DNA from: Clostridiales bacterium
GTDB lineage: Bacteria > Bacillota > Clostridia > Christensenellales > UBA1242
Direction of reading: 5' to 3'
DNA: 51,512 nt
Assembly (NCBI GenBank): GCA_015055515.1
Contig: SVIC01000007.1
Coordinates: forward strand, 1 to 51,512
A model generated the notes under the pieces. That model saw only the letters and a program-made list of their open reading frames with translations, made no database searches and had not been told where the DNA came from. Shown piece after piece: positions 25,663 through 31,616 of this stretch. The translations under genes were made by a program, and so were the position numbers. Numbering within the stretch: the first letter of the stretch is position 1; every line of letters begins with the position of its first letter.

Positions 25663-25917
25663 TTATACTCTCGAACCACCAAGAGAACTCAACCAATGAA
25701 CAATTAAACGAGACAAACCAATAGCAAGACTTATACCGGCAAATACACAAACCATAATACCGAAAGTACTCATTACTGAAGTATCACCATTAGTTGTAAA
25801 GAATATATTTTCTACAAGATTTTTCAATCCAGATCCGATACCAGTAGCAATACCTGTAATACCTGCTGTCAGAATCTCAATTATTTCGGTAACAACTGCA
25901 ACTCCGTCCAAATTCAC
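25663..25917 (-). CDS. probable major coat protein of the inovirus (84 aa)
   Basis: Small protein with a Gly/Ala/Ile-rich amphipathic helix (about residues 8-36), a short polar turn and a strong membrane helix (about 50-75). It starts with GTG, overlapping the stop of the upstream gene (TAGTG), with AAGGAG before it. Its own terminator follows, giving the abundant-transcript arrangement of a major coat gene. No cleavable signal peptide is obvious. Confidence 0.65.
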   Translation of the reverse strand: MNLDGVAVVTEIIEILTAGITGIATGIGSGLKNLVENIFFTTNGDTSVMSTFGIMVCVFAGISLAIGLSRLIVHWLSSLGGSRV

Positions 25918-26042
25918 TACTCTCCTTTATTTTCAGATTTTGCCTTTTTTCTTTCTTTTATAGCCCTTACTAATTGTATAGACTGATATGTGGAGAAAGC
26001 AATCAAACCACATATAATTAATACAGATATAAAAATAGACAT
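25917..26042 (-). CDS. single-span membrane microprotein of the inovirus (41 aa)
   Basis: ATG with AAGGAG 6 nt upstream. It encodes one N-terminal membrane helix (about residues 2-17) and a highly basic C-terminal part (K-E-R-K-K-A-K). Its stop overlaps the GTG of the coat gene. Size and topology recall the pVII/pIX minor coat proteins. Confidence 0.68.
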   Translation of the reverse strand: MSIFISVLIICGLIAFSTYQSIQLVRAIKERKKAKSENKGE

Positions 26043-26240
26043 TTTATTCTCCTTTTTTATTTAATAAACTAAGTTATTCGGCAAATCTAGTATAAACTAA
26101 GTACTTTTTTGATAGGGTGGGATGGTAGTAAAGGACATCTGCATTCCTCTTTGCTACAAGGCAAATTCACCTAGCACCAATATTTGCCGATATATACTTT
26201 AGGTGGTAGTATTAGCTTTACAAAAGCTAGTAAACAATAG
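26043..26240. other. structured intergenic region of the inovirus
   Basis: About 200 bp without an ORF. GGCAAAT (26159-26165) pairs with ATTTGCC (26183-26189), and a third CGGCAAAT copy at 26080 could compete for the same arm. TAGCTTT/AAAGCTA (26213-26229) forms a hairpin after the upstream gene. A TATACT in the leftward direction near 26095 may be the -10 of the coat promoter. May hold a second replication or packaging signal. Confidence 0.5.
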
Positions 26241-26393
26241 TTATTTAATAGGCTTTTTATTCTTATTACTACCTGTAGTCTGGGTACTTGCTAATTTCTT
26301 ATGATTTTTAATAAACTGAAACGATATAAAGAAACAAACTAGACCAAACAACAAATTAAATATAATGTTTGTCACAATAAGAAAGTTTATCAT
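26241..26393 (-). CDS. single-span membrane microprotein of the inovirus (50 aa)
   Basis: ATG at 26393, two bases after the stop of the preceding gene. One membrane helix (about residues 3-28) and a basic, Ser/Thr/Lys-rich tail. Similar layout to the 41-residue protein downstream. Function unknown; a minor virion or assembly protein is likely from position. Confidence 0.6.
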   Translation of the reverse strand: MINFLIVTNIIFNLLFGLVCFFISFQFIKNHKKLASTQTTGSNKNKKPIK

Positions 26394-26395
26394 AA

Positions 26396-26620
26396 CTACT
26401 TAACCTCAACTTTAGATAAGATACTTACAAGTACTGGCTTATCTGCTTCAATAGAATATAAATCACTAACTGCACAATCTAGTACTTGTGATATTACTGT
26501 TTTATCCATTGATAGAACTACTTTGTCATAGCCTAAATCAACATATAGCTGAACATATGTAAATGGATCTTTACCTTCCTTTTGTGATACTTTTTTGATT
26601 AAATAAACATTTTTTTTCAT
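26396..26620 (-). CDS. small soluble protein, first gene of the inovirus leftward operon (74 aa)
   Basis: Predicted beta-rich with mixed charge; no membrane segment. It is the first gene after the regulated leftward promoter, where filamentous phages often carry an ssDNA-binding (gpV-like) or replication-regulating protein. That role is inferred only from position and size. Start has TAGGAG upstream. Confidence 0.6.
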   Translation of the reverse strand: MKKNVYLIKKVSQKEGKDPFTYVQLYVDLGYDKVVLSMDKTVISQVLDCAVSDLYSIEADKPVLVSILSKVEVK

Positions 26621-26645
26621 AATTTACTCCTAAAAATTAATTATT

Positions 26646-26664
26646 TATACGAGTTTCTCGTATA
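26646..26664. promoter_or_regulatory. palindromic operator of the phage switch
   Basis: TATACGAG-TTT-CTCGTATA, a perfect 8+3+8 palindrome just downstream of the leftward start site. Related CTCGAAG and CAACGAG motifs occur at 26689 and 26711. A likely binding site for the adjacent XRE repressor. Confidence 0.65.
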
Positions 26665-26673
26665 TTTAATATA

Positions 26674-26702
26674 ACTATATACAATATTCTCGAAGTTGTC
26701 AA
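26674..26702 (-). promoter_or_regulatory. leftward promoter of the inovirus structural/replication operon
   Basis: TTGACA (26702-26697), 17-nt spacer, TATAGT (26679-26674). Start near 26667. Confidence 0.82.
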
Positions 26703-26720
26703 ATAAAAACAACGAGTAAG

Positions 26721-26748
26721 TTGAAATTTTTAAAAAATATTTTATAAT
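26721..26748 (+). promoter_or_regulatory. rightward promoter of the phage repressor
   Basis: TTGAAA (26721-26726), 16-nt spacer, TATAAT (26743-26748). Divergent from the leftward promoter, with only 18 bp between the two -35 boxes. Confidence 0.78.
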
Positions 26749-26779
26749 AAAACTATATAAATAAATTAGGGGGAAATTT

Positions 26780-27088
26780 ATGAAATTAAAAGAACTACGA
26801 AAACAAAAAAATTTAACTCAATTAGAAATAAGCCGACTACTTAATGTTGCAACAACAACATACAATGGGTATGAAACAGAAAAATATGAACCAACTATAG
26901 AAACTTTATGTAAACTATCAGATTTTTACAATGTAAGTTTAGATTATTTGGTAGGTCGTGACTTTCAAAACGACATTGGTTATCTAACACAAGAACAAAA
27001 AACTGCATTACAACTGATTAAAAACTTAAGCTCAAATAATTTAAGTCATGCAATTTCTTTCATGCAAGGGTTGTATATAAATCAATAA
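26780..27088 (+). CDS. XRE-family phage repressor (102 aa)
   Basis: Cro/C1-type HTH over residues ~1-60 (L-T-Q-L-E-I-S-R-L-L-N-V-A-T-T-T-Y-N-G-Y-E), followed by the Y-N-V-S-L-D-Y-L-V-G signature and a short helical C-terminus for dimerisation. AGGGGG precedes ATG. Divergent from the structural operon and next to the integrase gene, it should hold the prophage silent by binding the palindromic sites between the two promoters. Confidence 0.87.
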   Translation: MKLKELRKQKNLTQLEISRLLNVATTTYNGYETEKYEPTIETLCKLSDFYNVSLDYLVGRDFQNDIGYLTQEQKTALQLIKNLSSNNLSHAISFMQGLYINQ

Positions 27089-27140
27089 GGAGTTGATGTC
27101 TATGTAAAAAAAAGTGCCTAATAGCACCTAGGAGTATTAC

Positions 27141-28340
27141 ATGGACAAAAACAAAGAATTTATTTATAAATACCAAATTAATCAAAACAAGTCAGCATTA
27201 GAATTACTAAATCAAGTAGCACAACTTATACTATCAAATATAAGTTTCTTTGCTGGTTGCATTAAAAGTGAAGAGAATACAAATATAAAAATGCCTGTAA
27301 TTTCAAATAATCAAGGAGACAAAGAAGAAATGAAATTTCAAGGCAAAACAATATTTAAGAATACCAAGTGTAATACATGGTATACACGATACAGAGAAAA
27401 TGGAAAACAATATTTTATTAGTGGCAAAACTCAAAAAGAGGTCTTAACTAAATTAAAAGAAAGACTAAATTATATCAAAAAAGAAAAGAGAAATATAATT
27501 ACACTATCTGATTGGTACAAGCAATGGCTTAAATTGTTTAAGGAAGATAAAGTAAAAGAATCTACTATAGTAGACTACGAAAAGTCTATCAAACATATTC
27601 CAAAAGATGTATTTAATAAAGATATAACAAAAATTACATCATTTCAGATAAACAATATAATTAATGCAATATCGAAAAAAAGAACAGCACAAAAAGTTTA
27701 TGAATTATTAAATGCATTATATACTAAAGCAAAAGACTATGAAATAGTACCTAAAAATATTTTAGATATAATAGAAAAGCCAAAACATATAAGAGAACAC
27801 GGAATTGCCTTAAATCAAAAAGAACAAGCAAAATTTATTGAAGAATGTGCTAAACATATTCATGGAGATATATTTCTTGTCATTTTGTATCAAGGGTTAA
27901 GAATAGGTGAATGTTTAGGCTTAACTGGTAATGATATAGACCTAATCAATAACACACTTACAATTAATAAAGCTATAGATGAAAAAGGAAGAGAAAACAC
28001 AACAAAAAATAACCAAAGTAACAGAACAATGCCCATATTTACAAAAACTAGAGAATTACTAAAAAATTATGCTACTTTTGGTGAAAAAAGAATATTTAAC
28101 TTCTCATATTATATACCTCAAAAAAAACTTAAAGAAATAGTTAAAATAACAGGTATAAGAAATATATCATTACATGACTTAAGACACACATTTATTACAA
28201 ATTGTAAAAATAAGGAAATTCCAGAACATATAATTCAAAGTTGGGTAGGACATATAATAGGTAGTAGTGTAACAAGTAAAATATATACTCATGTAAATAA
28301 AGAAGATACAGAACTATATATAGCCAAATTTGATACTTAA
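27141..28340 (+). CDS. tyrosine-type site-specific integrase of the inovirus (399 aa)
   Basis: Catalytic residues of the lambda-integrase family are all present: Arg254 (G-L-R-I-G-E), His345-x-x-Arg348 (H-D-L-R-H-T), His371 (W-V-G-H) and the nucleophile Tyr382 (K-I-Y-T-H). The arm-binding/AP2-like segment is near residues 65-110 and the SAM-like core-binding domain ~120-210. The first ~60 residues are an unusual extension. AGGAG lies 6 nt before ATG. It sits directly beside the tRNA-Glu attachment site, and paired TTCTACTCA repeats at both prophage ends are its probable arm sites. Confidence 0.95.
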   Translation: MDKNKEFIYKYQINQNKSALELLNQVAQLILSNISFFAGCIKSEENTNIKMPVISNNQGDKEEMKFQGKTIFKNTKCNTWYTRYRENGKQYFISGKTQKEVLTKLKERLNYIKKEKRNIITLSDWYKQWLKLFKEDKVKESTIVDYEKSIKHIPKDVFNKDITKITSFQINNIINAISKKRTAQKVYELLNALYTKAKDYEIVPKNILDIIEKPKHIREHGIALNQKEQAKFIEECAKHIHGDIFLVILYQGLRIGECLGLTGNDIDLINNTLTINKAIDEKGRENTTKNNQSNRTMPIFTKTRELLKNYATFGEKRIFNFSYYIPQKKLKEIVKITGIRNISLHDLRHTFITNCKNKEIPEHIIQSWVGHIIGSSVTSKIYTHVNKEDTELYIAKFDT

Positions 28341-28342
28341 AA

Positions 28343-28362
28343 TTCTACTCAAATTCTACTCA
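28343..28362 (+). promoter_or_regulatory. integrase arm-type sites, right end
   Basis: TTCTACTCA at 28343-28351 and 28354-28362, again 11 bp apart. Confidence 0.75.
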
Positions 28363-28382
28363 CTTTTTTACGAAAACAAAAA

Positions 28383-28407
28383 AAAAGGTGTTATTTTAAC
28401 ACCTTTT
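28383..28407. terminator. integrase terminator
   Basis: 11-bp arms AAAAGGTGTTA/TAACACCTTTT around TTT with flanking A and T runs; works in both directions, so it can also end tRNA-Glu transcripts while the prophage is integrated. Confidence 0.85.
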
Positions 28408-28459
28408 AATCAATATGTAGTATACATCAACAATTAAAAATTACTATATATTGTATTTT

Positions 28460-28535
28460 TGGTAGTCCCAAGGGGATTCGAACCCCTGTCGCCACCGTGA
28501 AAGGGTAGTGTCTTAACCACTTGACCATGGGACCA
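28460..28535 (-). tRNA. tRNA-Glu (anticodon TTC)
   Basis: 76 nt with encoded CCA. Acceptor pairs GGTCCC/GGGACT, anticodon loop CTTTCAC, T loop TTCGAAT. The last 25 bases are the prophage attachment core. The gene stays complete because the phage supplies an identical 3' end. Confidence 0.96.
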
Positions 28536-28538
28536 AAT

Positions 28539-28615
28539 TGGTAGCGGCGGTGGGATTCGAACCTACGACCTTTCGGGTATGAACCGAACGCTATAACCAA
28601 CTAAGCTACGCCGCC
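28539..28615 (-). tRNA. tRNA-Met (anticodon CAT)
   Basis: 77 nt with encoded CCA; acceptor GGCGGCG/CGCCGCT ending in a G-U pair, anticodon stem TTCGG/CCGAA with loop TTCATAC. Looks elongator-type. Modification by TilS to tRNA-Ile2 cannot be excluded from sequence alone. Confidence 0.93.
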
Positions 28616-28639
28616 ACATCTAACATTTTAGACGAGCAT

Positions 28640-28668
28640 ATTTTACTATAAACCACACTAGTTGTCAA
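28640..28668 (-). promoter_or_regulatory. promoter of the tRNA-Met/tRNA-Glu unit
   Basis: TTGACA (28668-28663), 17-nt spacer, TAAAAT (28645-28640), 25 nt before tRNA-Met. Confidence 0.82.
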
Positions 28669-28698
28669 TAAGTTTTGCACAATTTTACAAAAAAGTTA

Positions 28699-29121
28699 TT
28701 ATTCTTTTATGTTATCCTTTGAACGTTGTTGTAAATAATGTTGATTATCGAATTTGTGTGCTACTAGATATTCTGGCTTGAGCTTAAATACTGGTATTGC
28801 ATATTCAGTGGCATATACCCTATCTGTATCATACCCACCCATATCATATATACCCTTACCTCTATACTTTAGTGCAGTAAGTACTGGTACATCAAATTCA
28901 CAAATGTAAAATTCTTTCTCTACCTCTTTATACATACTTCGCATGAACTTTATATCGCTCTTATTCTTAAAAAAATGTAAATACTTTACACCCTCCTCAT
29001 AACAATGTGTATTAGCATACTTGTGGCCAGTAGTTTTATCAAAAACACTGCCCACATTAGTTAAATCATTTAAGTTAAAAGCGTTCAGTTCGCTCTCTGT
29101 CATATACCTATATAGTTTCAT
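28699..29121 (-). CDS. uncharacterised protein (140 aa)
   Basis: Family not recognised. Soluble, begins with K-L-Y-R-Y-M-T, and is rich in Tyr, His and Lys, with a G-G-Y-D-T-D-R-V-Y-A-T-E-Y segment near residues 94-106. The start at 29121 is taken because a strong promoter places the transcription start on this ATG; an ATG at 29127 is also in frame. No ribosome binding site is visible, so it may be translated from a leaderless mRNA. Confidence 0.7.
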   Translation of the reverse strand: MKLYRYMTESELNAFNLNDLTNVGSVFDKTTGHKYANTHCYEEGVKYLHFFKNKSDIKFMRSMYKEVEKEFYICEFDVPVLTALKYRGKGIYDMGGYDTDRVYATEYAIPVFKLKPEYLVAHKFDNQHYLQQRSKDNIKE

Positions 29122-29127
29122 ACACAT

Positions 29128-29156
29128 ATTATCTTACGGTATACAATCTTTGTCAA
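29128..29156 (-). promoter_or_regulatory. promoter giving a probable leaderless transcript
   Basis: TTGACA (29156-29151), 17-nt spacer, GATAAT (29133-29128). The seventh base after the -10 box is the A of the ATG at 29121. Confidence 0.7.
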
Positions 29157-29182
29157 TATCCAATATGTATAACTACAACTAA

Positions 29183-29212
29183 AAAATAGCCTAATTATAA
29201 TAGGCTATTTCT
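29183..29212 (-). terminator. hairpin after structured RNA copy 1
   Basis: AAATAGCCTA/TAGGCTATTT with an AT loop and leftward T run. It begins directly after the closing stem of the structured RNA. The sequence ATAGCCTA also occurs inside domain 2 of that RNA (about 29318-29325), so the two could compete for the same partner. Confidence 0.75.
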
Positions 29213-29214
29213 AT

Positions 29215-29354
29215 AATCTATGTATAGTTGTTCTATCGAACAATGAATACTATCGTATTCTAGTGCTGTTTTCAACAGCACACACATAGATTGAATAAAC
29301 ATCAGTTATACGAAAATAGGCTATCGCACTGCTTTCGTCTAACTTCCGATAATA
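29215..29354 (-). ncRNA. two-domain structured RNA element, copy 1
   Basis: Closing 9-bp stem AATCTATGT/ACATAGATT (29215-29223, 29284-29292) encloses three hairpins with perfect arms. A second domain (29293-29354) folds through AGTTA/TAACT and an inner ACGAAA/TTTCGT stem. A second copy at 37708-37853 keeps the whole architecture while hairpin sequences differ. Strand is assigned leftward because of the following terminator and a G-U pair that fits only that strand in copy 2. No named RNA family recognised. Confidence 0.65.
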
Positions 29355-29430
29355 TAAATATACAGAATTTATATCATCATATCACACATATTATACAATC
29401 ATGTTTCTTTATTTTCTAACCATATGATAT

Positions 29431-30273
29431 CTATATCTGATCATTATAATATATGATACCAATAGTGTTCTCGCCACAGTGCGATGTAACAGTCGCTCCT
29501 GCCACAGTCTCCTCTAATCTGTCTGGCTGGAACTTGGATAATAACTCCTCTCTCACCGCCCCTACAATATCCGGAGTAGCACTAGCATGAGTTATGAATA
29601 CCAATTCCTTATTTGGTTTATTAAATTCTTCTAATGTGTCTGCCACATATTTCTTACATACCTTTGCCATTGGCCCCATGTATTTCTTGTGCATACCTAG
29701 ACTGCCATTTGTCATTATTATAGATGGTCTAATCTTCAGTAAATTAGCACCAAGTAATTGCACACTAGAGCATCTGCCACCCTTGTGTAAATAGTTTAGC
29801 TTGTATGTAGCAAAACTAATCTGTACATTAGCCCTTCTGTCCTCTACCTTCTTTACAATCTCCCCTGCACTCAGTCCTTGCCTTGCCAATTTTCTAGCAT
29901 ATATAGCCTGTATACCCATACCAGAACTAAGAGATAATGAATCTATTACATACACATTGCTGTAATTCTCAGCGGCTTTCTTAGCATTAGCATATGTAAC
30001 CGATGCTTTGCTAGAAATAGTTAAGCATATTACAGCCTCTTCATCCTTGTATTTCTCAAATTCTTCTTGCCACTGATATTCATTAAGGGCAGAAGTCTTA
30101 GGCAATACACCAGTGCTTTCCACATGATCGAATATCATCTGAGGTGTCAAATCTACGCCATCTTTATATTCCTTATCTCCCATAGTCACGCCAAATGGCA
30201 CAACAGTCAATTCAAATTCTTCTATTAATTTCTTAGATAAATCCAACGAACTATCACATAATATCTTAATCAT
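29431..30273 (-). CDS. DegV family fatty-acid-binding protein (280 aa)
   Basis: Family signatures are D-S-S-L-D-L near the N-terminus (residues 7-12), T-S-A-L-N at ~60-64, the I-S-S-K-A-S-V-T-Y region and the central G-G-R-C-S-S ligand-site motif. DegV/FakB proteins hold a fatty acid for phosphorylation by FakA, feeding exogenous fatty acids into phospholipid synthesis. No fakA is visible here. Length is typical for the family. Confidence 0.93.
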   Translation of the reverse strand: MIKILCDSSLDLSKKLIEEFELTVVPFGVTMGDKEYKDGVDLTPQMIFDHVESTGVLPKTSALNEYQWQEEFEKYKDEEAVICLTISSKASVTYANAKKAAENYSNVYVIDSLSLSSGMGIQAIYARKLARQGLSAGEIVKKVEDRRANVQISFATYKLNYLHKGGRCSSVQLLGANLLKIRPSIIMTNGSLGMHKKYMGPMAKVCKKYVADTLEEFNKPNKELVFITHASATPDIVGAVREELLSKFQPDRLEETVAGATVTSHCGENTIGIIYYNDQI

Positions 30274-30356
30274 ATCTTACCTCATAAATACAATTTAATT
30301 AATTAATATTATATACCCCCAACGACTTTAAGTCAAAATATTTCTAATACAATTTA

Positions 30357-30863
30357 TTAAATAAATCTACACACAAAGCACGCCACAATAGCCGAGAAGA
30401 AATTAATACAAAGGCATAGCGGTATCAAATATTTGTATTTCTCTATCTTTGTCTTAGAGAAATATACCGCAGATATATAGAATATCGCCTCACTGCTAGC
30501 CATAACCACACTAGCACACTTGCCAATGTATGTGTCTACACCGTAATTAGTGAATATATTCTCAAGTATTGCAATACTCCCACCACCAGTAAAATTCTTT
30601 AATATAATAAGTTCTGTCAGTTCTACTGGCACTCCGAAAATATTTAGTATAGGTGCAAATATCTTCGCCACCCACATATTGAGCCCACTGGCATTATATA
30701 TTGCCACAATTGCCAGTATCGCCACAATGTACGGAAAAGTCACATATATTAGTTCGAAAGATTTCTTTGCCCCTACTACAAAACTATTATAAGCATTGTT
30801 ACGCTTATATATACTGTACACTACTAGCGCTATTATAATCATGGGGATAAAATATGCACTCAT
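30357..30863 (-). CDS. spmB: spore maturation protein B
   Basis: 168-residue membrane protein with four to five hydrophobic segments and the F-T-G-G-G-S nucleoside-recognition (Gate) signature. Start taken at ATG 30863, since GGGAGG lies 8 nt before it, rather than the longer reading inside spmA. Directly follows spmA on the same strand, 1 nt after its stop. SpmA/SpmB are needed for full dehydration of the spore core in Bacillus and Clostridium. Confidence 0.93.
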   Translation of the reverse strand: MSAYFIPMIIIALVVYSIYKRNNAYNSFVVGAKKSFELIYVTFPYIVAILAIVAIYNASGLNMWVAKIFAPILNIFGVPVELTELIILKNFTGGGSIAILENIFTNYGVDTYIGKCASVVMASSEAIFYISAVYFSKTKIEKYKYLIPLCLCINFFSAIVACFVCRFI

Positions 30864-30864
30864 G

Positions 30865-31437
30865 CTACTCTGCCTCCCCTTTCCTAGATATCTTTGCACA
30901 TAATTTCGCCATCAGCACCCCAAACACTACCGATACAGCAGATGTAATGATAGTAGGTATAATTATACTAGATGCCATAACACTATTGTGTAGTATCCTA
31001 ATACCTATGATGGTTGTAGGAATTAGTTGGATATTCGTTGTGTTCAACACCACCAATAACGCCATGTTGCTATTAATTACTTTTCCACCCTTGTACATGC
31101 CAGCAATGGCGTTGATCCCAGATGGAGTACACGCATTGCCCATTCCTAGCAGATTACTGGTTAGATTGATCGCTATCTGACCGCTGGTGTATTCATCCAC
31201 ATTTGGAAATAACCACCTAATAATAGGATTAAGCCACTTTGCAAATACTTTGTCTAACCCAGTATCCTCAATAATTTGCAATATTCCCAACCACAACGCA
31301 TATACTGCTAGCAACTTAATGCTAAGATTTAACGCTTGCTCACTACCAGATAACATTGTGTTGAATGCGTTTTCGGGATCTACCACTAGCATAACTATTA
31401 ACGATACTATTAATATGATTGTCCATACAATATTCAT
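30865..31437 (-). CDS. spmA: spore maturation protein A
   Basis: 190-residue membrane protein with the Gate-family pattern: W-L-G-I-L-Q-I-I-E-D-T-G-L and G-M-G-N-A-C-T-P-S-G-I are conserved in SpmA. Pairs with spmB downstream. With yyaC it supports a sporulating host or a recent sporulating ancestor. Confidence 0.94.
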   Translation of the reverse strand: MNIVWTIILIVSLIVMLVVDPENAFNTMLSGSEQALNLSIKLLAVYALWLGILQIIEDTGLDKVFAKWLNPIIRWLFPNVDEYTSGQIAINLTSNLLGMGNACTPSGINAIAGMYKGGKVINSNMALLVVLNTTNIQLIPTTIIGIRILHNSVMASSIIIPTIITSAVSVVFGVLMAKLCAKISRKGEAE

Positions 31438-31553
31438 ATTATATTATATTTGCACCTGTCCACAAAAATGAAGATAATGTGGATAATTCCATATCATCAC
31501 TCCTATGAATACATTTGATTTCATAAATATCACAAATTCATATCAAATCGTAC

Positions 31554-31582
31554 TTTACAAAACGCTTAATATTTGGTACAAT
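31554..31582 (+). promoter_or_regulatory. metG promoter
   Basis: TTTACA (31554-31559), 17-nt spacer, TACAAT (31577-31582). The predicted leader is under 30 nt, so there is no room for a T-box. A lone DnaA-box-like TGTGGATAA lies upstream at 31478-31486. Confidence 0.72.
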
Positions 31583-31616
31583 ACATTACATCAAATATAT
31601 TATATTGAGGCAAAAT

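Larger units (their letters stand above)
22228..28484 (+). mobile_element. inovirus (filamentous phage) prophage in tRNA-Glu
   Basis: About 6.2 kb between 25-bp direct repeats of the tRNA-Glu 3' end. It contains an HUH replication gene, a leftward block of small membrane/coat genes with a Zot/pI-type ATPase, a divergent XRE repressor and a tyrosine integrase beside the tRNA. Size, gene order and the coat-gene terminator fit an inovirus. Integrase arm repeats TTCTACTCA occur in pairs at both ends. All genes look intact, so it may be active. Confidence 0.88.

Noticed and set aside
29293..29354. Hammerhead ribozyme (CTGATG and GAAA motifs in the structured RNA)
   Set aside because: The core CUGAUGA is not complete (CUGAUGU), and the three stems do not join around it in hammerhead order in either copy.
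31478..31486. Additional replication origin (single TGTGGATAA, also at 46495-46503)
   Set aside because: Single DnaA-box matches are expected by chance in AT-rich intergenic DNA; only the 41.4-kb region clusters them.
31438..31616. T-box leader for metG
   Set aside because: No conserved T-box sequence is present, and the promoter leaves a leader of under 30 nt.
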